A program made the position numbers and the translations under genes. Shown here one piece after another: positions 7,165 through 11,002 of a DNA stretch of 11,002 bases. The notes beneath the pieces are model-generated. The model searched no databases. It was not told where the DNA came from and saw nothing but the letters and a program-made list of their open reading frames with translations. Position 1 is the stretch's first letter, and the number at the start of each line of letters is the position of its first letter. The stretch comes from JABFRJ01 sp964389095 (GTDB lineage: Bacteria; Pseudomonadota; Alphaproteobacteria; Rhizobiales; Hyphomicrobiaceae): assembly GCA_964389095.1 (NCBI GenBank), contig CAYMEB010000162.1, positions 1 through 11,002 on the forward strand. The letters are read 5' to 3'.

Positions 7165-8376
7165 TCAATACGTTTCGAGGTGATAACGGCCCTCGCCGCG
7201 CAGCTTCGGCTTCATCGCCATCCAGTCCATACCGGCGGCGCGGCAGATGTCCGCCAACGCTTCGTCGACGCCGCTCTCCATGCCCTTGAGACCGCAGATG
7301 AAAATGTGCGTCGTGGACTTGCGCAGCAGCTCCGAGAGGCGGTCGCCTTCCTTGCGCATGCGGTCCTGCACGTATTCCTTGGGCTTCTCCTTCAGCCGCG
7401 AAAAAACGAGATGACTCTCGAGCAGGCTCGACGGCACCTTCTGCAGCGGGCCGAAGTAAGGCAGCTCACCCGGCGTCCGCGCGCCGAAAAACATCACCAG
7501 CTTGCCGGCCGCGTTCTGCATCGCGCGGCGGCGGCGCTCGGTGAAGGCTCGGAACGGTGCCGAGCCCGTCCCCGTGCAGATCATCACGATGTCGGCGTTC
7601 GCGTCGTTGGGCATCAAGAACGTCGCCCCGAACGGACCGGTCACCTGCACTTTGTCCCCGACCTTGAGATCGCACATGTAATTGGACGCGACGCCACCCG
7701 GCATCCGCTTGATCGTCAAGGCGACGTTGTTGGCATTGCGCTTCTCGCCGTCGCGCGAGGAGGCGATGGAGTACAGGCGGATGTCGTGCGGTTTGCCGTC
7801 GGGACGCACGCCGGGCGGAACGATGCCGATCGACTGCCCTTCAAGCACCGGCATCACGGTTTCACCGAACCCCAGTACGATATGGCGCACGTCGCTTTCC
7901 GCATCCGCCGCCGTGATCCGGAAATTGCCTTGAACGGTCGCGGTCGCCGACTTGGCGCGCGTGTAGATGTTGACTACCGGCTTCGACGCGGTGGCCGGCG
8001 CCACAGCCTTGCCCCCCGTGCCCGAATGCGCCGCAGCAAGCAGCGCGCCGACCTCGGCCTCGACGGCTTCGGCCGCTGCCTCAAGCGCCTCGCCCAGGTC
8101 CTCCTGGCGCGGCAGTTCCGTCCATCCCAGCTGCTCGTCCAGCGAATAGGGAGCGCGCACCATCCGCCAGTTGTCGATCGAGCCCGTCGGGCAAGGCGCG
8201 ATGCAGTCCATGCAGTAGTTGCACTTCTCCGCATCGACGACATAGTTCACGTCGTCGTGGGTCACCGCGCCGACCGGACAGGTCGCCTCGCAGGTGTTGC
8301 AGCGTATGCAGATCTCGGGATCGATGAGATGCTGCTTCTTCAGCGCGGCGCGATGCTCGGAGAGGGTGGTGGTCAT
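7165..8376 (-). CDS. boxA: Benzoyl-CoA 2,3-epoxidase reductase component BoxA
   Basis: BoxA takes electrons from NADPH and passes them to the diiron oxygenase BoxB, which epoxidises the ring of benzoyl-CoA in the aerobic CoA-dependent benzoate pathway; it is cytoplasmic. The 403 residues hold two modules. The N-terminal ferredoxin has two 4Fe-4S motifs, Cys23-26-29-33 (CIRCNTCEATCP) and Cys52-55-58-62 (CNYCMDCIAPCP). An Ala/Glu-rich linker (about 95-131) leads to a ferredoxin-NADP reductase module with the FAD motif RLYS (200-203), the nucleotide-binding GTGSAPFR (269-276), CGLKGME near the C-terminus, and the terminal ETY whose Tyr is expected to stack on FAD. I chose the ATG at 8376-8374 (MTTTLSEH) because it gives the usual length (about 400-415). 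The frame is open to 8499, but the extra residues look non-coding. The ribosome binding site is weak. It is separated from boxB by an opposite-strand gene, so it probably has its own promoter. Confidence 0.97.
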   Translation of the reverse strand: MTTTLSEHRAALKKQHLIDPEICIRCNTCEATCPVGAVTHDDVNYVVDAEKCNYCMDCIAPCPTGSIDNWRMVRAPYSLDEQLGWTELPRQEDLGEALEAAAEAVEAEVGALLAAAHSGTGGKAVAPATASKPVVNIYTRAKSATATVQGNFRITAADAESDVRHIVLGFGETVMPVLEGQSIGIVPPGVRPDGKPHDIRLYSIASSRDGEKRNANNVALTIKRMPGGVASNYMCDLKVGDKVQVTGPFGATFLMPNDANADIVMICTGTGSAPFRAFTERRRRAMQNAAGKLVMFFGARTPGELPYFGPLQKVPSSLLESHLVFSRLKEKPKEYVQDRMRKEGDRLSELLRKSTTHIFICGLKGMESGVDEALADICRAAGMDWMAMKPKLRGEGRYHLETY

Positions 8377-8488
8377 CGTGTCAGTACCAGAGGCGCTTGA
8401 GGGAGGTGGTCGTGAGGCTGTGGTGGTTCCGATCGGTCCGGCGGCGTCCCGCGTGCGGTGAGCGCCGCGATTTGTCCAATGCCGCAAA

Positions 8489-8503
8489 ACCGTGCACAAC
8501 GGT
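8489..8503. promoter_or_regulatory. Inverted repeat in the boxA / exported-protein intergenic region
   Basis: ACCGT and ACGGT are exact inverted arms around GCACA (15 bp in total). It lies about 113 bases upstream of the boxA ATG and 73 bases upstream of the divergent gene at 8576, so a regulator could control either. It contains one TGCA (8493-8496), but no second TGCA six bases on, so it does not fit the described BoxR operator. No convincing -35/-10 pair was found in this 199-base region on either strand. Confidence 0.3.
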
Positions 8504-8575
8504 ACGATCCGAACCTGATCCAGGGTCGAGGTGCCGTTTCGATCGCAACCCGCTTGGCGAGAGGGCTAGAGTCAC

Positions 8576-9400
8576 ATGATGCGCATTTCCAGGGAGATGC
8601 TGGCGCTTGCCGCCATCGCGTGGATTTCGTGCACCGCTGCGATCGCGCAAGGGCGCCCAGCTCCCAAACCGGTGTGGGAGCTGCTCGGCGAGACGCGCGT
8701 GGGGTTCAACGTCGATCGCGACGTCATCTCGGTCGGGCAGCCAGATTCCTTCTACAGCAACCGAAGCTACGATCGCCTGCGCCTCACGGCAGACCGCGGC
8801 GAAGTGAGGCTGTTGAGCTTGACGGTGCGCTACATCAACGGCTTCGAAGAGATACTGCCGATGGACCGCGCCGTCCGCCCCGGTGATAGCGCCATCATCG
8901 ACCTGCCGGGACGCCGCAGCTACATCGCGCAGCTCGAACTGACGTACAAGGCAGAAGGCAAATCCAGCGTGTTCGACACCTGGCTCAAGCCGCGCATGCG
9001 CATTTTCGGCCTCAACAGCCGTGTCGGCCTGGCGTCCACCGAGGAGGGGCCGCGCCCGAACTGGCATCTGCTCGGCGGCAAGACCGTCAGCTTCCGGGGC
9101 GAGCGCGACGTCATCCGCCTCACGCACGACGAGGGCTGGTACCGCACCCGCAGTTTCAACAAGCTGCATCTCGTGGTGTCCGACGGTCACGTGTTGCTGG
9201 AGGAAATCCGCATCGTCTACATCAACGGCTATTCAGAAACGATCGGTGTCGGCCGTGGTCTACGGGCGGGAACCGAAATGACGATCGATCTGCGTGGTGA
9301 GCGGAGCTATCTGCGCCAGATCGCCATGCGCTATCGATTGCAGCCGGGCGAAACCCAGCGGGGACTGGTGAAGGTGTACGGCGAGGGGCCGGCGCGATAG
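8576..9400 (+). CDS. Predicted secreted protein with two tandem DUF2541-like domains
   Basis: A 274-residue protein of unknown function. Residues 1-24 form a Sec signal peptide (MMRISREMLALAAIAWISC..., cleavage probable after TAAIA), so it is predicted to be periplasmic or released. The mature part consists of two copies of one beta-rich domain, residues 34-145 and 163-269. Both run WxLLG, a V-x-F strand, RDVI, RS(Y/F), a strand pair ending in YING, IDL, RSY and a final strand ending in (F/Y)G. This pattern resembles the small exported DUF2541 family (E. coli YaaI has a single copy); the assignment is from memory. Two ATGs stand side by side at 8576 and 8579. GAGAGGG (8559-8565), ten bases before the first, supports 8576. 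It lies divergent from boxA and converges on the small ORF at 9600. No catalytic residues are recognised; binding or structural roles are equally possible. Confidence 0.85.
   Translation: MMRISREMLALAAIAWISCTAAIAQGRPAPKPVWELLGETRVGFNVDRDVISVGQPDSFYSNRSYDRLRLTADRGEVRLLSLTVRYINGFEEILPMDRAVRPGDSAIIDLPGRRSYIAQLELTYKAEGKSSVFDTWLKPRMRIFGLNSRVGLASTEEGPRPNWHLLGGKTVSFRGERDVIRLTHDEGWYRTRSFNKLHLVVSDGHVLLEEIRIVYINGYSETIGVGRGLRAGTEMTIDLRGERSYLRQIAMRYRLQPGETQRGLVKVYGEGPAR
8675..9382 (+). repeat. Internal domain duplication (8675-9010 and 9062-9382)
   Basis: Two protein-level repeats of about 110 residues in the exported protein. Shared positions include W34/W163, LLG, RDVI (48-51 / 177-180), RS (63-64 / 192-193), YING (86-89 / 215-218), IDL, RSY (114-116 / 243-245) and the closing FG/YG. 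By eye roughly a third of aligned residues are identical. DNA similarity is limited to short patches such as CTACATCAACGGCT, so the duplication is old. Confidence 0.8.
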
Positions 9401-9416
9401 CCCTGCTGGAGCGGTC

Positions 9417-9439
9417 CGCAAGCAGAGGCTCTGCCTGCG
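9417..9439. terminator. Imperfect hairpin after the exported-protein gene
   Basis: CGCA (9417-9420) pairs with TGCG (9436-9439). After one A-C mismatch, GCAGA pairs with TCTGC around a 3-base loop. It lies 16 bases after the stop at 9400 and is not followed by a T-run. It may be a weak or Rho-assisted terminator. The rest of 9401-9599, between the two convergent genes, shows nothing I can call coding. Confidence 0.3.
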
Positions 9440-9599
9440 ATCGACATACGCAGTGGCGCGAAGACGATCGGGCACAGCGCGTGCAGACCACGCGCCACCA
9501 ACGCCGTGACGGACATGCGCGAAACCTGGCTCGGCGCGATCAAGGTCGTGGCGAGCGGCTGTCAGTCGGATGGCCATACACGTCCCCCGGGCCGGCGCC

Positions 9600-9815
9600 T
9601 CATCCAGCGATGATGGAACGCTTCTCGGCGGCGTCTTCGATCACATGGACGCACGCCGGCACGCCCCATCCGAAGCGCTCCTCGAAGGCCGTGAGTGCGG
9701 CCTCCTCTGAAGCCGCGGCAACGATCTCGCCGGTTTCGGCGTTGATCGCCACCACCGTCCGCGGAGGCAACTGCGACAGCTGCGTCCTGCATGTGTCGAG
9801 CACTGCGTGTCCCAT
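9600..9815 (-). CDS. Small hypothetical protein downstream of boxB
   Basis: A 71-residue ORF (MGHAVLDTCR... to ...RSIIAG) on the same strand as boxB, 80 bases after its stop. I did not recognise a named family with confidence. Seen: a central segment RTVVAINAETGEIVAAASEE, which looks like two beta-strands joined by a turn, then a helix (EEAALTAFEERFG) and a final strand (ACVHVIED). This strand-strand-helix-strand plan resembles small DUF5678-type proteins, but that is only a pattern impression. There is no signal peptide or membrane segment. The start could also be the ATG at 9875 (91 residues). I prefer 9815 because the extra residues are rich in Gly, Arg and Gln and lie in a GC-rich inverted repeat. 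Its ribosome binding site is weak. It may be co-transcribed with boxB. Confidence 0.6.
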   Translation of the reverse strand: MGHAVLDTCRTQLSQLPPRTVVAINAETGEIVAAASEEAALTAFEERFGWGVPACVHVIEDAAEKRSIIAG

Positions 9816-9849
9816 TGATTTCCAAGCCCCACTGGAAAACTGGCCGTCA

Positions 9850-9883
9850 CCGGCCGCGCGCCGTCCTGGCTGCATGCGGCCGG
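9850..9883 (-). other. GC-rich inverted repeat just after boxB
   Basis: CCGGCCGC (9850-9857) and GCGGCCGG (9876-9883) are exact reverse complements with an 18-base loop. It starts 12 bases after the boxB stop and precedes the small ORF. It could be a transcript-stabilising or attenuating stem. No T-run follows, and such repeats arise easily in very GC-rich DNA. Confidence 0.3.
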
Positions 9884-9895
9884 CCGTTCGGCGGA

Positions 9896-11002
9896 TCAGG
9901 CGCGATGGATCTTCACGTACTCGAAGTCGCCGCCCTTATTGTCGATGCCGACCTTGGGCGCCGCGATCCACGGCGCATACTTGCCGCGGTCCCAGCAGGG
10001 ATGCATCAGCGAGGCGATGAAGTCGCCGTCCTCCTTCGAGGGCAACCACTGGTCACGCATCTTGATCCATTCGGCCTCGGTGAGGACGCGGCCGTCGGGC
10101 GAGGCCTTCACGTTCCGGAACTCGCCGATCTGTCGATGGAAAGCCACCGACGGCAGGGTGATCTGGAACTTGATGCCGGCCTTCTCGATGATCTTGTTCC
10201 AGCGGTTGACCCCGCCCTGGCAATCCTTCGAGTAGTCGTCGCGCAGCCGCATGTTGATGGCGGTCAGGGCCGGCTCCTCGACAGTGCGAATCTGACCGTC
10301 GACGAGCTTGAGCACGGGATAGGTGGCGTTGGTCAGGACGTGATCGTCCTCGATCTTCGTCTCCATGAAGCGGCCCTTGAGCCCGCCGTTGTAGAAATTG
10401 GCGGCGTTCGTGGAGACTTCGGAGCCGAACAGGTCCAGCGACAGCGTATAGTGCAGGTTCGCCTTCTTCTGGATCGTGGGCAGGTCGATGACGCCCAGCG
10501 CACGAATGCGCGCGATGTCGTAGGGGTCCTCGATGCCGGCTGCCTTCATCGCCTCGCAGGTCCGTTCGATGGTGCGGCCGACGCCGGTCTCGCCGACGAA
10601 CATGTGGTGCGCTTCCTCGGTCAACATGAAGCGGCAGGTGCGCGAGAGCGGATCGAAGCCCGATTGGGCGAGGCTTTCGAGCTGCATCTTGCCGTCGCGG
10701 TCGGTGAAGTAGGTGAACATGAAGAACGACAGCCAGTCGGGCGTCTTCTCGTTGAAGGCGCCCAGGATGCGCGGGTTGTCCTGGTCACCCGAGCGTCGCT
10801 CCAGCAGGGCCTCGCCTTCCTCGCGGCCGTCGCGGCCGAAGTGGGCGTGCAGCAGGTAGACCATGGCCCAGAGGTGGCGGCCTTCCTCGACGTTGACCTG
10901 GAAAATGTTCCTCAGGTCGTAGAGCGAGGGGCAGGTGAGGCCGAGATGGCGCTGCTGCTCGACCGAGGCGGGCTCGGTATCGCCTTGCGTGACGATCAGG
11001 CG
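9896..11002 (-). CDS. boxB: Benzoyl-CoA 2,3-epoxidase oxygenase component BoxB (N-terminus beyond the right edge)
   Basis: The diiron oxygenase that inserts one oxygen atom into benzoyl-CoA to form the 2,3-epoxide, with electrons from BoxA; cytoplasmic. The last 368 residues are visible; family members have about 470, so roughly 110 are missing off the window. The frame is open to the edge: the first visible residues are RLIVTQGDTEPASVEQQRHL. Diiron ligand motifs are present. Counted from the edge they are E10 (in TEPAS), E40 and H43 (EGRH), D101 (FTDRDG), and E130 and H133 (EAHH). Their spacing fits the ligand set I recall for the Azoarcus enzyme (E120, E150, H153, D211, E240, H243). The core FFMFTYFTDRDGK, the segment NFYNGGLKGRFMETKI and the end KGGDFEYVKIHRA are also typical. 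All expected ligands are present, so the enzyme looks functional. Confidence 0.97.
   Translation of the reverse strand, partial: RLIVTQGDTEPASVEQQRHLGLTCPSLYDLRNIFQVNVEEGRHLWAMVYLLHAHFGRDGREEGEALLERRSGDQDNPRILGAFNEKTPDWLSFFMFTYFTDRDGKMQLESLAQSGFDPLSRTCRFMLTEEAHHMFVGETGVGRTIERTCEAMKAAGIEDPYDIARIRALGVIDLPTIQKKANLHYTLSLDLFGSEVSTNAANFYNGGLKGRFMETKIEDDHVLTNATYPVLKLVDGQIRTVEEPALTAINMRLRDDYSKDCQGGVNRWNKIIEKAGIKFQITLPSVAFHRQIGEFRNVKASPDGRVLTEAEWIKMRDQWLPSKEDGDFIASLMHPCWDRGKYAPWIAAPKVGIDNKGGDFEYVKIHRA

Noticed and set aside
7180..8400. A 406-codon open frame on the plus strand opposite boxA.
   Set aside because: It is antisense to boxA, whose two 4Fe-4S motifs and FNR motifs fix the coding strand. 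The peptide is rich in Arg and His and has no recognisable domain.
8377..8499. An extended boxA N-terminus up to 8499.
   Set aside because: The added residues (rich in Thr, Arg, Pro, Ser) do not resemble BoxA, which normally reaches its first cluster motif within a few tens of residues.
8377..8575. A search for the BoxR/BzdR-type operator TGCA-N6-TGCA upstream of boxA.
   Set aside because: Only one TGCA is present in this interval (8493-8496), with no partner at the right spacing. I therefore do not call a BoxR site.

Overview
The window is a GC-rich stretch from a proteobacterial chromosome. It carries part of an aerobic benzoate (benzoyl-CoA, "box") catabolic locus. The organism is an aromatic-degrading member of Pseudomonadota. 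Both Alpha- and Betaproteobacteria carry this pathway; I lean weakly to Alphaproteobacteria (Hyphomicrobiales-like), but the sequence alone does not settle it. No rRNA, tRNA, transposase, integrase, CRISPR array or phage gene was seen.

Layout from left to right. (1) 1-644, minus: the first 214 residues of an alpha/beta hydrolase, whose C-terminus runs off the left edge. (2) 649-5326, minus: a complete branched-chain-amino-acid-type (HAAT/Liv) ABC transporter, transcribed from right to left as binding protein, livH, livM, livG, livF, then the hydrolase. The junctions from livH to livF overlap by 1-4 bases. A perfect 11-bp hairpin separates the binding protein gene from the permease genes. A candidate sigma70 promoter with an overlapping palindrome lies upstream. 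(3) 5592-7151, plus: a GT39-like multi-pass glycosyltransferase, divergent from the transporter. (4) 7165-8376, minus: boxA, the reductase component of benzoyl-CoA 2,3-epoxidase. (5) 8576-9400, plus: a predicted secreted protein built from two tandem copies of one beta-rich domain, probably DUF2541-like. (6) 9600-9815, minus: a small 71-residue ORF. (7) 9896-11002, minus: the C-terminal 368 residues of boxB, the diiron oxygenase component, which runs off the right edge.

How the genes work together. The ABC transporter probably imports benzoate or a related aromatic acid. BoxA passes electrons from NADPH through FAD and two 4Fe-4S clusters to BoxB, and BoxB epoxidises benzoyl-CoA. The hydrolase may act on a CoA thioester or ring-cleavage product. 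The expected partners BoxC, benzoate-CoA ligase, the semialdehyde dehydrogenase and the regulator BoxR are not in this window and may lie beyond the right edge.

The pathway itself is known. What stands out is that the catabolic genes are all on the minus strand but are broken up by two plus-strand genes of apparently unrelated function, one of them between boxA and boxB. A small unassigned ORF also follows boxB. I see no convincing wholly new system; the duplicated-domain exported protein and the small ORF are the least explained parts.
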